From: Progne subis subis
Taxonomy: Eukaryota; Chordata; Aves; Passeriformes; Hirundinidae
Direction of reading: 5' to 3'
Length of the DNA: 64,000 nucleotides
Assembly: GCA_022316685.1 (NCBI GenBank)
Contig: JAKJHU010000107.1
Location: forward strand, 1,054,001-1,118,000
The notes below the pieces were generated by a model, which saw only the letters and a list, made by a program, of their open reading frames with translations, ran no database searches and was not told where the DNA came from. The translations under genes and the position numbers were made by a program. Of this stretch, positions 35,201-48,999 are shown in pieces; positions within the stretch are counted from its first letter, which is position 1; the number at the start of each line of letters is the position of its first letter.

Positions 35201-38200
35201 CACCAGAAGTACAGAAATCACTGACTTCTCTGAAACAAGAGAAATCAAGTTACTTGAAGTAAGGCTATGTCAAGAAGGTGCATATTATATTTGAGGCAGT
35301 ATTCATTAGACTGAACACTTGGACAGGGTGGTTTTTGCAACACTCTAAAACTGAAACTGCTAAATTTTGATGCAAAAACATATGCTGTAGAGAAGCCCTG
35401 TAAACCATAAGAACTGACATGCTGAGCCGGCATTGTGCTGGTCATGCAGGGATAAATTTTTACCAACTTGTATGTTTTTCTCCAAATGCTTAGACCAATT
35501 CTATTTAAAAGCATTCTTGAATCCTTCTAGTGAAGAAAACTGAAATAGGTCACAGTGACATTGATCTTTGAATAAAACTCAAACTTGATTTGAAGAGGAG
35601 CCTTAAGGCTTCTTTCCAGCTGTCAAACTTGACCTTTCAGCCTTGTCTGCTTTGTTTTGAACACAGGTTTTCACATATCTACGTATTCATGTCAAATTGA
35701 TGCTCCTGATGTCAGCTACTGAGTCAGGTATTCAAATCAGAGCAGCAAACAATTTTTGGTAGCCAACAAGCATTCTGCACAAGATACAATCACCTAATAC
35801 AGAGTAAAATCTCATTTAAGTATAAAAACTGTTGGGTATCAAATGAATTAACGTGCATGTTGGGATAAGTAGTTTTAAAAATAGCTTCAGGAGCAGAATA
35901 AGCAATTTTTACTTTTATTCCTGCTGTGCAGATGAACTATGAGAGTTTGTTTTATTTCTATCTCTGTCAAGCTGCTTTAACAGGACCAGATGGCAGCCCA
36001 TAAATTGTGGTGTAGCTAGAGAGAAAATAGGACCTCATCACAAGCAGCTAGTCATGAAAATTTAAGGGTTGTATTAGTCTTGATATAAATGTGTGTATAA
36101 ATCTTGAGGAAGTGTTGATGGGTATAATTGTGCTGGCTTCAATACACTACCTTGTTTGTTAAACAGTTAATTAGCTGAGGATGAAGCTGCTCCTTCAAAA
36201 ATAAGTGATTTTGTGTGAGCTGGAATAACGTAGGTGTGCGCACACCTCTAGCAATTAAAATTTTGACTTTGTACATTTCATGTTGTGCCAAGTGGTGGAA
36301 ATTTCCTGATTTTTCAAGTTTGGCATGTATTCTTAGAATTCTAACTGGTAAAACAGAGTTTCTGTTTACCTAAGTGGATTTTTATTGCAAATGTGAGCAC
36401 TGAGATTTAACTTAAGAGTGAAATGAATGTGTTACATACAGCAGACTCAAGCAGCAATAATCTGTAGTTACTATTCGATTTTTACTTCAATATTTTTATG
36501 GTAAACTAGTGAAAGAAATTTGCAAGGATGTCATGTGCATTTCAGGTGGTCCTCAACCTTGTGAGTTCTTTGGCTCTTCTGTGTGAGCTCTCTATTTCTT
36601 CAGATTTCATGAATGTAAACACTTTTCTCCTTGGTGTGGCTCAGTATGTCATGTCTTGTGCAGCAAATCCAGTTTGTAATAAATAGATCTGTTTTTCTGT
36701 CATTGGTAAGAGAAAATGGAATTGCGAGCTCTTTATACAGATCTGTTGGTGAGCACTCTTTCCTGGTGGTTCTTACTGGTATGGCTTCCAACTTAATTAA
36801 ATGTTCTTCCTATGTTCCAAAGGGAAATCCTCTGATAATTGGTACTACCAAAGTCAAAGCCTCAAGTTGTCAGCCTAGTGTCTGAGGAAGGAGGATGAGC
36901 AGAGAATTAGATTTTTACCTTTCTGCTGACTTCCCTGAAGGGACCTGAATTTTCTGAGGTAGGTGGTCTTGTCAAATTGAAATTGGCTTGGGTTCTAAGG
37001 CTTACCTATCTAAGGCCTTGTAATGTGTATTGAGAGTAAAATTTTAAGCATATTGACTTAGTTTTATTCCCTCTTGGGGAGATGTGCTGATTTTAGTTAA
37101 GGATGCATTAAGAATGAAATAACCAACTTCATGCTGCACATGATAGTTCACTACATCTCCCCCTGGGAAGGGTGAAATCTGAGTCTTAAAGCCATGCATG
37201 AAATGCTGCCTCAGTGGCTGACGCTGCTGCCTGAAAGGTATGCAGGTGGGTTATTTTCTTTGATGTTCTGAAGCCACTAGAAAATTAAAAAGGGTATTCC
37301 TGTCTGTAGGGAAACCTATGGGATTAAATGAGACTGCTTTTGAGCTGAAGAGTTACTGTAATTTGCCTTTAAGATTAAGGCCAAAGACAGGTGAGTACCA
37401 AAGCATGTATGGTTTGTCAGTTGTGAACTGGCATCTCTGTGGAAATGAATGGGAAAGAACAACTGACTTGATAGAGCAGCTCTCACATGCACAGTACTGA
37501 CAGGGTCTCCAAATAAGTGTGAGATCTCTGTAGGTAGGATTTGAGAGGTTTTAGAGCCTTATAACTTTATTTTGTTAATCCAAACTGGAGCTGAAGTAGT
37601 AGTCCTCCCAGACCTTGCATGGATTACCTTATAAGTACCTGGATTTATGGTGCTGGCTGGCACTGTGATGGGATTGCACTTTGCAGCTGCTTGGTGGAGG
37701 GAGGCGGGTAACCACCCCAGTTTTGCCATAAGCTGAACTAACTGGGTTTGGAAGCCATGCTGAACTCTATTTCTGATAGCTAGTTCAAAGCTACCTGCCA
37801 TATTGACTGCAGATTATTAATTTGGGTTATGCTTGTATTGTTTTGTCTGCATCCATCTGGAAAATAATGTGTGGCTTGTGTGCTGATCAAAGGTGAATTT
37901 AATATAGTGACCTACTGAGCTGAGGAGGAGAAAGGAAATAAAAAGGAATTAGAAACTAGTGCTCTATGTACTTTGGAAAGTAGCACATTTGGACAGGGAC
38001 ACTCTCTATATTTAACAGGATCTCAATCAAGAGGTCACTCAAGTGTCGTTGTTGGATGCAAAAGAAAGACGAAAGACTCTAAATATTTCAGAAGGTAAAG
38101 AGTATAGAAGGCTTTGTCTAATTCTTACCACCTTTTATAAGGTGTTCCGATACAGACTTAACATGATTTGTGAATAGGAATGACACATCTCTATTCTATT

Positions 38201-40795
38201 GGTTAAACTGGAGAAACAGCAACACACCACCTGGAGAAAGATTGTTTTGAGAAAGGATAGTTGTTTGTTAAGATTGTTTTGAGAAGAAGCTTTCTTGAGA
38301 AATTTTCCCTTGGGGAAAAAGCTAGCAGCTGCCAGCAGGCTAAAAGCTCATCAAACCCAGAAATATCAGGCCCACACTCATGTGGAACTGTTTGTGGATA
38401 AAACTGTCCATGAACAAGGTGCAAGGAAGAGAACTATAGGTGTAGTCATGTAAAATATGTCATAGCTGTGGGAATAAATACAGATTGTGTGAAAAAGAAT
38501 GCTTGAGATCAAAATGGTCATGTCCTTATTGAACTGATGATATCAAAATCAATCCAGTTTATTGTACAAGAGAGCACATAAAATGGGAATTTTAACTCTG
38601 GAGATCAGTATGAATAAATGACTTTAGGCTCTGTTGCATAATTCATGATTTCACTGACATATGTTCAAGAGTTAGGAATATAGAAGGACTATTCTGGCTA
38701 TCTAAGGAAAACCAAGTTCTGTATAAAGACAATATAGTGGAAAATTTAAATGCAGCTGTAGAAAAGGGGAGTTATATTAATCCTTTTTTGTTGCAAGTAA
38801 ACACTTATATAAACTGAAACACTTATTTAAAAAGTGCTAATTAACATTTCTGTTCCTCTTCATGAAAAGCAATCACTTATCACTTCTAGTACATTATAAA
38901 TAAACTAGTGAGAAGTACTTAGACTCTTATTTACAGTGAAATGTATATTTTTTTGACTTGTATTTTTGCAGCTGGGAGCTGTGGCATCACTATAGTCAAG
39001 CATAGTCAGAGTTGTTTTTTTTAATCAGCAAAACACAGTATCTGTGTGAAAATATGTGTATCTTAAGAGAAAATCACTATAAAAGAAAGTAATTAATAGC
39101 CAATTAATATTGCAACTAGATTTTTAGTACGCATGTAATCATGAGAAGATCCAGTTGGCAGGCTAATTCTTGTCCCTTTCAATGTACACCTAAAATTAAA
39201 CTTCCATATTAGTCTTCTGTCTTGCAATTAAAAACCAAAAACAAAACAAACAAACAAAACCCCACAAACAAAAAAAAAAACAACCCAAACCAAATTTGTA
39301 GGCATTAAACAAGAAGTGTGTGTGTGTGGGGGGGGTGTGGAAATGAAGTATCTCTTATATTTTCACCTTTTTTTGTTATAGTAGAGTTTGAATATCATGC
39401 AAGTTTATTGTTTAGGTTGTATGAGGCAGTACTTACATCCTACATTTAAAATGGCTTCCAAGTGACTAAACCTCTTCCTGATATTTTCTGCTGTTTTTGA
39501 AAGGATAGAGGAATTAACATTTAAAAATAGAGAATGAAGCCATTTCTGGACTAACTACTAGGTACTGAATCAAACTCCAGGAAAGTAATGTAAAGAGATT
39601 TTGCATTGCTATATATATATTAAATAACATAAATTCTTCTCCTTATAGACCTGTGAAGAGCTGTATTTATGCTATACATATTCTATGTATTCATGCTCAT
39701 TTTCTCTTAAGCTATATCAAAGAATTCATTATTTTCTTACAGGACTTGTTGTCAACTTTCACCTAAAATGTATTCTTCACAGGTGATATCTATGGATTTG
39801 AGCATTTTCAAAACTGAATTGAAAGGAGAGCTGACTGAAGTTTTAACATGACAAAGGGAGAACTAGTATTGCTGAATAAGAAATAACTAAAGATCATAAC
39901 CCTGGTCCTTCATTTATTTGCACCTGGTAGTCTTTAAATTAGATGTTAAAGTGGATATTTGCCACAGTTGTCTTGATTTAGTAAGTTTGCAGCATGTCTT
40001 CACAGGTGGTAGTGGTTACACGTGTTCACGTAAAGTGATTTATGCAGCATGTAAGTAAATATAAAGGAACTATTATGACAATTATGGCACTTTCCTAGTC
40101 GAAACTGAATGACATCTTCCCCACAACTACTGTCCCTCTAAAGAGTTAGCTATTCTTTGCTAGATTGCCTGCTTTGGTGAATTTATTTAGCTGTGTCTGC
40201 ACAATTCCTGACATGGTTGTGTCCTGAATCGTATTGAAGTCTAATAAAATTAAGTAGCAGTTACTAGCTGCTTTAGAATGAGCAATTAGTTCTCTTTGCC
40301 TGCTGTACCCATGACTATGTGCAATATTTTCCCAAGGACTTATTTATGACTTGGTTGTAATGAACTCATGACCTACTTTTAGATATGATCAGCTCTTGTA
40401 ATCTTGTATCCTTAGTGTAACTGCAGCTGCTATTATTTGTGTAAATGACAGTTTTTTTGAAGGAGCTTCCCTCTTGCTGGATATACTATCTATAGTACAC
40501 TCTATTCTTGGGAGGCTGTGGTCTTTATGAGAGCTAGAAGACTGTACCAAGTGTGTCTGTAAAGAAAAGCAGCAGACTTTTCAAAGGTTCCCCCAGATTG
40601 CCCAACAGCATTTGTGGCAAGTAAATTAAGTAGGGGGGAGCAGTAAAAGCCAGTTAATTCCATAACAGCAGACATGGAGGCTTTAGTGTGTTCTTTTTCT
40701 TTAGTGGTTGGAATATTCAGCAGGTCAATGAAAGTGTGCTGTGACAGCCCTGGAGCAAATGACAGTGGAAGAAGTAGCCAGTAGGAAAAGCATGA
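32224..40795. other. Intergenic sequence, no gene recognised
   Basis: No transposon or gene is recognised. G tends to exceed C on the plus strand in several stretches (for example 15 G to 6 C at 38041-38100). A second exon-like signature is at 37310-37390. The minus-strand 80-codon frame at 37559-37801 was considered as a retroviral fragment but could not be assigned. Low-complexity A/C sequence lies at 39235-39295. Confidence 0.55.
37310..37390 (+). other. Weaker candidate exon
   Basis: A moderate acceptor (TTCCTGTCTGTAG ending at 37309) and a consensus donor (GACAG/GTGAGT at 37391) bracket 81 bases. The pyrimidine tract is short. No coding resemblance is seen. Confidence 0.15.
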
Positions 40796-41329
40796 TGTGC
40801 TGGTTTTGACTGGGATGGAGTTAATTTTCTTCTAAGTGACGAGTTTGGTGCTGTATTTTGGATTTGCACTGGGAACAGTGTTGATGACACGGGGATGAGG
40901 GGTGTTTTTGTCTCAGCTGAGCAGTGCAAAGCCTTTTCTGCTTCTCACCCACCCCAGCGGTGACGAGGCCGGGGTGCACAAGACGTTGGGCTGGAACACT
41001 GCCGAGCCCCGCTTAGTGAGGGGATGTTCCATGCAGGATGGTGACATCCTCAGCCAGGAAGTGGGGAGGAGGAGGGGATGCTGGAAGTGATAGTGTATGT
41101 CTTTGAGTCACTGCTCTGTGTGAGGGAGCCCTGCCTTCCTGGGGATGGCTGAACACCTGTCTGCCCTTGGGAAGGGATGAATGAATTACTTGAGTTGATT
41201 TGCTTTCACATTACCTGTTAAACTGTCTTTATCTAAACCCAGGATTTTTTTTCTCAATTTTACCCTTCCCATTTTCTTCTCCATCCTACTTTGTGGGGCT
41301 TGGTTGTCAGCTGAGGTTAAACCATGACA
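40796..41329 (+). mobile_element. ERVL-like solo LTR, copy 1 (534 bp)
   Basis: The element begins TGTGCTGGTTTTGACTGG and ends GAGGTTAAACCATGACA, with TG/CA termini. It shares start, end and several internal blocks with the copy at 59781-60341, including AACTGTCTTTATCTAAACCC against its counterpart. From memory this is an abundant avian ERVL-type LTR family. A GTTAAA variant of the polyadenylation signal is at 41218-41223. The promoter part before it looks altered compared with copy 2. No internal viral sequence is present. Flanks CATGA and CGTAG do not make a clear target duplication. Confidence 0.82.
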
Positions 41330-44300
41330 CGTAGTCAGTGAAATGATTAAATGCTGGTCATTTTATGTTCTATTTGGGATCTCAAAATGGGGTTTTATTT
41401 TATTTAAGTGTAATGTGTCTGCAAGTGAACTGAGTTTGCAGAAAATATAAATAGCAGTTCCCATTTGAATGCAGGTTTCATGCCTTCTTGTGATTAATTA
41501 CAAGTTGTGATGTGATAGAAATTTCCCATTAGAATCAGGTAACAAGAACCATGCTTTTCAGAAGTATGTGAGTGACTGTTAAATGTTTATAGCCTAATGG
41601 TATTGTGGCTGGGATACCTCCAAAAGTATGTGATAATACTACTTGATATGGAGGCAGAAGAAAGGAGAAACCTTAGCTGTGTGGAAGTCCAGTAAGGGTC
41701 AAATGGATGAAAAGAATTTTAGAAGAAATAAAAATAGAATTATCTAAAAGCCAGCAGGCTTGCCTCTTCCTATTAGGATTTTGATTGTAGAAAATGCATC
41801 ATTGCTCTGCTTGAGTCAGAGTGTGAAATGCTTTTAGGTTCAACTTTTAGTATAGTAAAGGAGTGTTACTGTAAGACATAATTTAAAGAGGATGAAACTT
41901 GCTTGGTGCAGTTGTCTTTCAGATGTACATGTTAAAATCATCATAAATGTATGAATAAGGAAGGGTGGTGTTGTGACATAGGCTGCCCTTTCTCCTGACT
42001 TCCTTCACTTTTCTAATTTTTGTTTAGGAGGGAAAAAAAAAAAAGACAAGAACACCAGACAGTAAAAATCCACAAAAGAGTTTTTACCCAAGGTGCTTTT
42101 TATCTTCTGTGAGCAGTTTTTTTTTCCCTGGAATGTTTGGAACTGGAGACAGAAATGGAAAGCTTGTGCTATAGCAGAGAAGTCTTAGAGGGTGTCCTTT
42201 GATCTTGAGAGTTGCCCTTTTCTAAAGGTGTAAAAGTCCCTGGAGGTTATTTCACCATGCATTACAGTGAAATAGATGAGAGGCTACGTGTGAAACAGCA
42301 GCTGCTGGCCAGCTGCCTCTCCTCCTTGGTGTGCAGGCACTCAGGTGAGGTGTGCACAGGGGATGGTAACTGCAGCTCATGCTGTCCCTTCCTTCTCCTG
42401 TCTCCCTTTCCTGTGGTGTCAGTAAAATTAGAGCCCCTCTAGAGGGGCTGGGATCATTGCTATAAAATGGAGAGCAAAGACAGGAAATCGTTTTGACCAT
42501 GCTGAACTGGGGAAGGGTGGACCCAAGGTTTTTTTTCTTTGAATCTGTAGCTCTCTTGTGTGGCTCCTGAACTAATTTTTGTTTTTCATGTTCATAAGCT
42601 CTTTTTCATCTGTACTGAATGAATTTTGAAGCTATCTTCATGCTTTGATAGTGTAATTTCTTGACTGGCTATGTTTAAATAGGATAAAAATGTTGAAACC
42701 AAGTGGGGGAAAAAAAAATCCAGGTACTTAGGAGTTCCAGAATAAACTCATAAAAATGGTTTAAAGCCCTTACAACTGTCCTATCCTGAAGGTAAAATCA
42801 TTATATAGAAATGCTAAAGATGTACCATCAGCTTAATTGAAATGTGAATGGAATCATCAATGGAGTGTTTTTAAATATTTGTAAGCTGTCATTACTATAG
42901 ACTTGATGTGAGGTGACAATTGTTGTGATGCTGATATCAGAAGACTTATAGCAGGCATCTGAGGCATATCTGAAAGATCAGTTTTCACTTATCAGAGGCA
43001 TCTTAATCTCAAAATCTAATTGATATCTGTGCTTGAAAGTGTGACAGGATTCAAAAACTAGACTGCGTGTTGAATCTCAAATAAACGCCCCACGAAATGT
43101 CTTGTTGCTCTTTCAGTTGGTTTTGTCTGTGTAGGTATCACACAAATTCACACTGTAGCACAATTTCATTGTGTATTGTAACCATAATATACTATTTATT
43201 GAGATCTGGCATTTTTATATTGTGGACTTTCTAGCTGTTGAATATATATGTGGAATACTGAGGTAAAAATGTATATTTGATGTGTATATATGAGTGTCAG
43301 CATTTTTACAACCAAAAATCTCTATTTTGTGCTTATTTCTGATCTCTCCTTGGGCCTTTTCCTAATACTTGCTTTTAAAGATTAATATTCCTACTTAATA
43401 CTGTTTTTCAAATAAGTCAGGCTTTGAGGACTACATTTTTTCTGCACAGGCAAACTTTTCAAAGGGGTTAATACAGATATGCAAACTAAATAAAATCTGT
43501 TAATTTAGAAACTTAACTGACAATTATTACTGTCTTGATAATGACAAAGTGAAGTGCATGTCCTTTCACAAATCCTTTCCTAGCCAGGAAAGGAACTAGG
43601 TCACAAAGTTTTATCAGAGAGGATGCTTTATTTATGGCTGTTGGATGAAGTTTAGTGTTTTCCCTTCATGAGATACTGTGTAGTTCTGAAACAACTGTTA
43701 CAGATGCTTTAATTCTTATCATTTTTGAATTAGAAAGTTGTTTTCGAAGAAATATGGAACAGCTTATATTAAAAAAACTGCGATTTAACTGAGAAATAAC
43801 TTAATCCACAATTTCAAGTTCAATTAAACCAGCAGCCCTTTTGATTTGTAGAGAGAGCATATCTCTTTTATGAAGAGAACATGTTCCTTCAGACTTTTAT
43901 CCTTAATATAAGGATATAATATATATAATATATAATATTATATATATAATTATATATAATAATATATAATATATAATTAATATAAACTAATAAATATAGG
44001 TTGGATAAGTGACCCTTTTCCTTTTTTAAATTCCTTTTTTAATTTGTGACTGCCTTCAAAAAGTAGGTTTAGTGAAAACAATTTCTGAAAGCAAATACAG
44101 AGTGAGGTGCTAGCAGGGAGACATCACTGCAAAGCAGATTGTCTAATGAGGGAGAGAGAGTGTTAACTGCATGGGAAGAGATGACATTTGATTTCATGAA
44201 AGCACTCTAGGGTTCCTGATGGCATTTGTTACTTCCTCAATAATTTAAAATCAGGCAGTGAGTAATGGCACTGTATTTATCTAACCTATTTAGATTGCTA

Positions 44301-46024
44301 AACAACAAATTGCCTGAAGTTGAGGGGAATCCTTCATGTCCACCAAAAGCCATGCAAGGCTAGTTCAAATGTAAGCATAAACAGGTCTTCAGTGTGAGTA
44401 TCTGGACTGATACACTAAGCTTCAAAATCCTTTCAATGATGAAAAGAATTTAGGTATACTTGCTATGTAGCTATTTCCCAAAGTCCTAGTCTGTAGCCAT
44501 TGCCTTTCATGATGTTAGTAGATTTTTGTTTGGAAACAGGGTTGTTTTTATTGAGTCTATGAAGTTCTAAATGCTCCAGGGCTGGTTTCTCTGACGGTCT
44601 TGCATTTCTTAGTGAAAAAGAGACTTGGTCAAATAGAGCAAGTGTAACAGTTGAGTTGTAATTAATTTCAAATGCTGGAACTCATTCCAGCCTTGTGTAA
44701 GCCTGCATTATTTGAATACTGACATGTTAATTTATCTTTCCAGGACTGCAGGCTGCAACTGGAAGGTTCTAGTTTTAAGACACTTAGGTGTCTTAAACTG
44801 ATGAAAACTAGAGGCCTAAAGGGAAAATCTCAACTAAGAGTGTCACTCTGGTCTCTCTGAGCTTATTACAGACCTTTACAATCTTGACTTCACATCAGCA
44901 GTCTCTCATAGGAGAGGAAGTAGGTGCACAAGTGATACTCATTCCCCAGGTCTTTTATATTTGTGTCGTTCTTCACACTATTAGCAAGGGATTCCTGAAA
45001 ATTTTCTTTGCTGCTGGCAGAAAGGGTAGTACAGCCTTAAGAACACTTGCAGAACAACTGTGTTGTTTTTCTGCCTATTTCTTCTAGAACACTGGCATTC
45101 TCCATGTTCCTCTTGGCATGTAAGGTTTTTCCTCGGTTGGAGCTACTCTGTAACAGTGAAAGCTGATTTCTGAAAAAAGGGATGAGTGGATTTATTTTAT
45201 GTAGTTAACACAGAATTGTTGACTTCTGTTTTATTTATGACTGCCTTTATGAATGATGGCATCAACAAAAAGATTGAATCTTGTTTTTAGCAGAAGCAAG
45301 TCTTAAATGTAGGCCAAGTAACAGTTAACTTAGAGATTAAAAAACATTACATTATTTGAGATGTGCTGGTATCTTTTTACGGTTATTGGGATTCTGGATT
45401 TCTTCACATGGAGGAGCTGAGTGCATGCATATTTAGTTATCAGCTTCTGGGTTTAAAATATTTGCTACAGGATATGCTGATTTTGGAGACTAGGTTGATC
45501 AAAGCTGAGGTTTGAAAGGGATTCATGACCTTTGTTTTGAAGAGCATAAATAATTTTTGAAGACAGTTTGTTGGAAAGCCCCTTGCAAATATTTTGCCAG
45601 TCGAAGTGGTGTTTGAAAGTTATCTGCCCATACAAAAGTGCCAGACAGGCTTTTCTAGGCAACATTGCACACTTGACTAATTTTCCCTTAAGAGATCCAT
45701 GTGCTTTCCCTTAAGAGCCCTGTGCACTTGAGGCTACTGAGACTCACACTATAAATAACGTAGGGAACAGTGTCTTGGAGCTTGATGATTATTACAATGA
45801 GAAAACAGTTGGCTGGAATAGTAAAAGATAATGGCTTGTATGCTCTTGAGAAACCTGGAAACGAATCCAAGGGAGCTGAATCTTTTACTGAAAATGTGTA
45901 CACCATCAGAAATTAAAAACAAGAGTGTATCTTGGAATTTTTCATGGATAAGGTCCACAAAGTTTCTGCATCAAATTCTTTATTGCACATTTGTGGGATT
46001 GTGGAAGACAAATCTTCCTGGGTA
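41330..46024. other. Intergenic sequence, no gene recognised
   Basis: AT-rich sequence. G exceeds C on the plus strand in places (20 G to 8 C at 41641-41700). An alternating A/T tract lies at about 43914-43985. No gene or transposon is recognised. Confidence 0.55.
43914..43985. repeat. AT-rich alternating tract
   Basis: About 70 bases consist almost wholly of TATA, ATAT and AATATA units. The tract is largely self-complementary, so it could form a cruciform or unwind easily. Confidence 0.9.
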
Positions 46025-46205
46025 TGTCATCTAGTCTGAGCTCATGCTCAGGGTAAGATTGTGGTTGATGTTAGGTCAGCTCAGTTGTGTGGTCTAGCCA
46101 AATCTTGAGAGCCTTCAGGACTGGAAATTCCATGACAATCATAATGAATCTGTTCCAGTGCTACATTAGGTGTCCAGAGGCTGTGTCGAATGTTCAGACT
46201 GAACC
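46025..46205 (-). mobile_element. Old CR1 fragment, antisense
   Basis: Read on the plus strand it follows the antisense CR1 3' pattern loosely: TGTCATCTAGTCTGAGCTCA, then AATTCCATGACAATCATAAT and CTGTTCCAGTGCTACATTAG. It is clearly more diverged than the copy at 46283, so it is an older insertion. Confidence 0.65.
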
Positions 46206-46282
46206 TTCAGAAGCTGATGATTGAACCAAGTGATTTATGAGAGTGGCATCCAGTGAACTGTTAGCTCACAAAATATGTCAGT

Positions 46283-46450
46283 AGACTCATGGAATGATTT
46301 GGGTTGGAAGGGACGAAATATTGTCTAGTTCTAACATCCTTGCCATGGGGCAGGGATACCTTCCATTAGTCAAAGTTGCCCAGGGCCTTGAACAGCTTGG
46401 CCTTGAACACTTCTGAGGATGGGAAATCTTCAACTTCTCTGGGCAATCGA
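46283..46450 (-). mobile_element. CR1 3' fragment, antisense
   Basis: It opens with a decayed tail (AGACTCATGGAATGATTTGG), then GGTTGGAAGGGACG and a run through CTTGAACACTTCTGAGG to CAACTTCTCTGGGCAA, matching antisense CR1. It is truncated at 46450. It lies about 80 bases from an older CR1 in the same orientation. Confidence 0.9.
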
Positions 46451-47720
46451 AAAGGATTTTGGTTTATTTTTCTTAGCCAGACTTGTAAAGATGTATACTA
46501 GAATTGAAAGATGATTCCAAATACTTGTTTCAGAAGCTAATACCAAGTGTGAATGTAGAGTAACAAAATAGCTTCTTGTCCCAGATACAAAATATTTTCT
46601 ATTTTGCAAATACTATGATTTTTAGAAAGTATATATTAAATTTGCTATTCTTTGAAGGTAGAGTAGGAAAAAGGTGAGTTTTCCTGTCATGTGAAGCCCA
46701 CATCATGCAAGCATTGCTAAATTTCTTAATTTTGGGGCCTTGTATTATTGATCGCAATTTAATGGTTTTGAGTCAATTTGCTGAAGGTTGTTAGGGAAAG
46801 AAAGAAGTTTGATCAAAGGAGCTTATAAGGAAGTGTATTATAGTATGACTTTCAGTCATGATGATAAACATGCTGTTTGTGGACAGTATCATAATTATTG
46901 TAGATTTGATTATACTTTCAGAATACCAAATATATTTTAATGTATTCCTTGTTCTCTTACCACATATGGAACACTATATATGGTATGTTAAAGCTCCTGG
47001 AGTATGGCCACTGTTCTGCTTTTGAACGGTGTGTCTCCAAAGACCTTACAGTGTTTCTACTATTTTATGACTAGGAAAAATCATTAGTTGTTAACCTACA
47101 ATGCCATGTTTGCTACATCATGCATAATTATTAAAAAATGATAAATAATGTGATTTTTGGTGATAATAAAGACTATAGCCATGCTTAGTTCTTGCAGCTT
47201 TCTTAAAAAGAAGTATTTTCCAGTCTAAACCTGGTGCAAGATTCTTGTGTTGGTTTATCAGAAGAAATACTGTGGAGGAAGCTGCTGTTCTTTCTACAAA
47301 TACCTGTAATGTGTTATCTCTTTTCCAGATGCTGACATTTAGGCTACATCTACATAACATGAGGCACTGTCCCTGTAGAGCTTGGATGATCAAACTGTTA
47401 GAGATGCATCACAGCACATAATCTTTGGGATAAATAGTCCTGTTGAGAAGCAGAAGGTATTATGCAGGGGAGTGCTGTGCTAATTTTGGTTTCTTGTTCT
47501 GCAGATATGCCCTAAACTCTTCTTCTAAATAACATGTAAAATATATAATTTTTCCTTATCAACCATGCAGCTACATATTTTTCTAAAAATTTCCCTGGTT
47601 CTTTCAATGAGAATATGATCCAACAAAAGAATGCTTAAGTAGAAATTCAGCTTAGCCCAGGAGATCACCAGCTTTAAAAGCTGTTTTGCTGTCACTTTTA
47701 AATAAGAGATTTTTTTTTTC
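46451..47720. other. Intergenic sequence left of the G/T array
   Basis: AT-rich sequence without a recognisable feature. The left limit of the array is fairly abrupt, at a T run at 47710-47719. Confidence 0.5.
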
Positions 47721-48999
47721 TTGCTAAGAATAGGGCCTTCTTGGATGTTGGGTTGTTTGGGGTTGGTGGTGTTTGTGGTGTGGTGGTGGGGGTTTTTTGT
47801 GTGGTTTATTATTTTTTTTTTTGTGGGTGGTTTTTTTGGTGGGTTTTTGTGTGCATGTGTTTTTGCATGTTTCAGTCTGTGTGCACACGTGTTTTTGCAT
47901 GTTTCTGTTTGTGCGTGTTTGTACATTTTTGCGTGTTTTTGTTTTTTTGCATGTGTGTGTCTGAGTTTGCATGCACGCTTGCGTGCGTATGTTTGTCTGT
48001 GTTTTTGATTGTGTCTGTGTGATTTTGTTTGCATGTTTGCACGTGGTTTTGCATGTTTGTGTGTGTGATTGCGTGCTTTTGCATGTGTGTTTGTGTGTGC
48101 ATTTGTGCCTGTGCATGTTTTAGTGTGTTTTTGCATGTGTGCATTTGCTTGTTTTTGAGTGTGTGTGTGTTTTTGCATGTTTTTGTGTGTTTGTGTCTGT
48201 TTTTGCATGTGTGGGTTTGTGTGTTTTAGTGTGCTTGTGTGCATGTTTGCATGTTTTTGTGTGTTTGTGTCTGTGATTGCATGCATGTGTTTTTGTGTTT
48301 TTTGCATGTGTGTTTGTGCGCGTGTGTGTTTTGTGTTGTGTGTGCATGTGCATGTTTCTGTGTGTTGTTGCATGATTTTGTGTTTGTCTCTGTGCATTTG
48401 TGTGTTTGCACATGTTTTTGTGTGTTTGGGTGTGTGTTCATGTTTGCGTCTGGGTGTGTTTGCATGTGCGTGTGTTTTTGGGTGTTTTTGCAGACATGTC
48501 GGTGTGTCTGTGACTGTACTTGTGCATGTGTTTGCACGTGTTTTTGCCTGTGTTTGCATGTGTTTTTGCATGTCTGCGTGTGCGTTTGTGCCTGTGCATG
48601 TTTTAGTGTGTTTTTGCATGTGTTTGTGTTTGCATGTGTTTTTGTTGTTTTGTGTGTTTTTGCATGTGTGTGTTTGTGCGTGTGCGCGCATGTTTTTGCA
48701 TGGGTTTGTGTCACTGTGTGTGTTTGCATGTGTTTGTGCATGTTTTTGCATGATTTTGCGTTTGTGTTTGCGCTTGTGTGTGTTTGTGTGCATGCTTGTG
48801 CCTGCATGTTTTTGTGTGTTTGCATGTGTGTTCGTGTCTGTGTTTGCGCGTGGGCGTGTTTGTGCGTGCACACGTTTTTGGGTGTTTTTAAGTGTTTTGC
48901 ATGTATGTCTGTGTGTTTGTGTCTGTGTGTGATTGCACTCATGCAGGTGTTTGCACCTGTGTGTTTGCACGCATTTGCGTGTGGTGCACGTGTTTGTGT
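47721..48999. repeat. Degenerate G/T-rich repeat block
   Basis: About 1.27 kb of imperfect repeats of the kind TTTTTGCATGTGTG, on a plus strand that is nearly all G and T with scattered CA and CG steps. The left 130 bases are richer in GG. A 38-base segment at 48102 recurs at 48585. The block is the diverged neighbour of the clean arrays to its right. Open frames of 257 and 481 codons here exist because the plus strand almost lacks TTA, CTA and TCA (minus stops) and TAA, TAG and TGA; they are not genes. Confidence 0.92.

Noticed and set aside
37559..37801. 80-codon minus-strand frame considered as a retroviral remnant
   Set aside because: No retroviral motif could be pointed to and no LTR is nearby.
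40791..41334. Target duplication around ERVL-like LTR copy 1
   Set aside because: Flanks CATGA and CGTAG agree at only two of five positions, so none is claimed.
47525..48970. 481-codon minus-strand open frame rich in His, Thr and Lys
   Set aside because: It lies over the degenerate G/T block, where minus-strand stops are rare by composition. The sequence has no domain and changes with the repeat.
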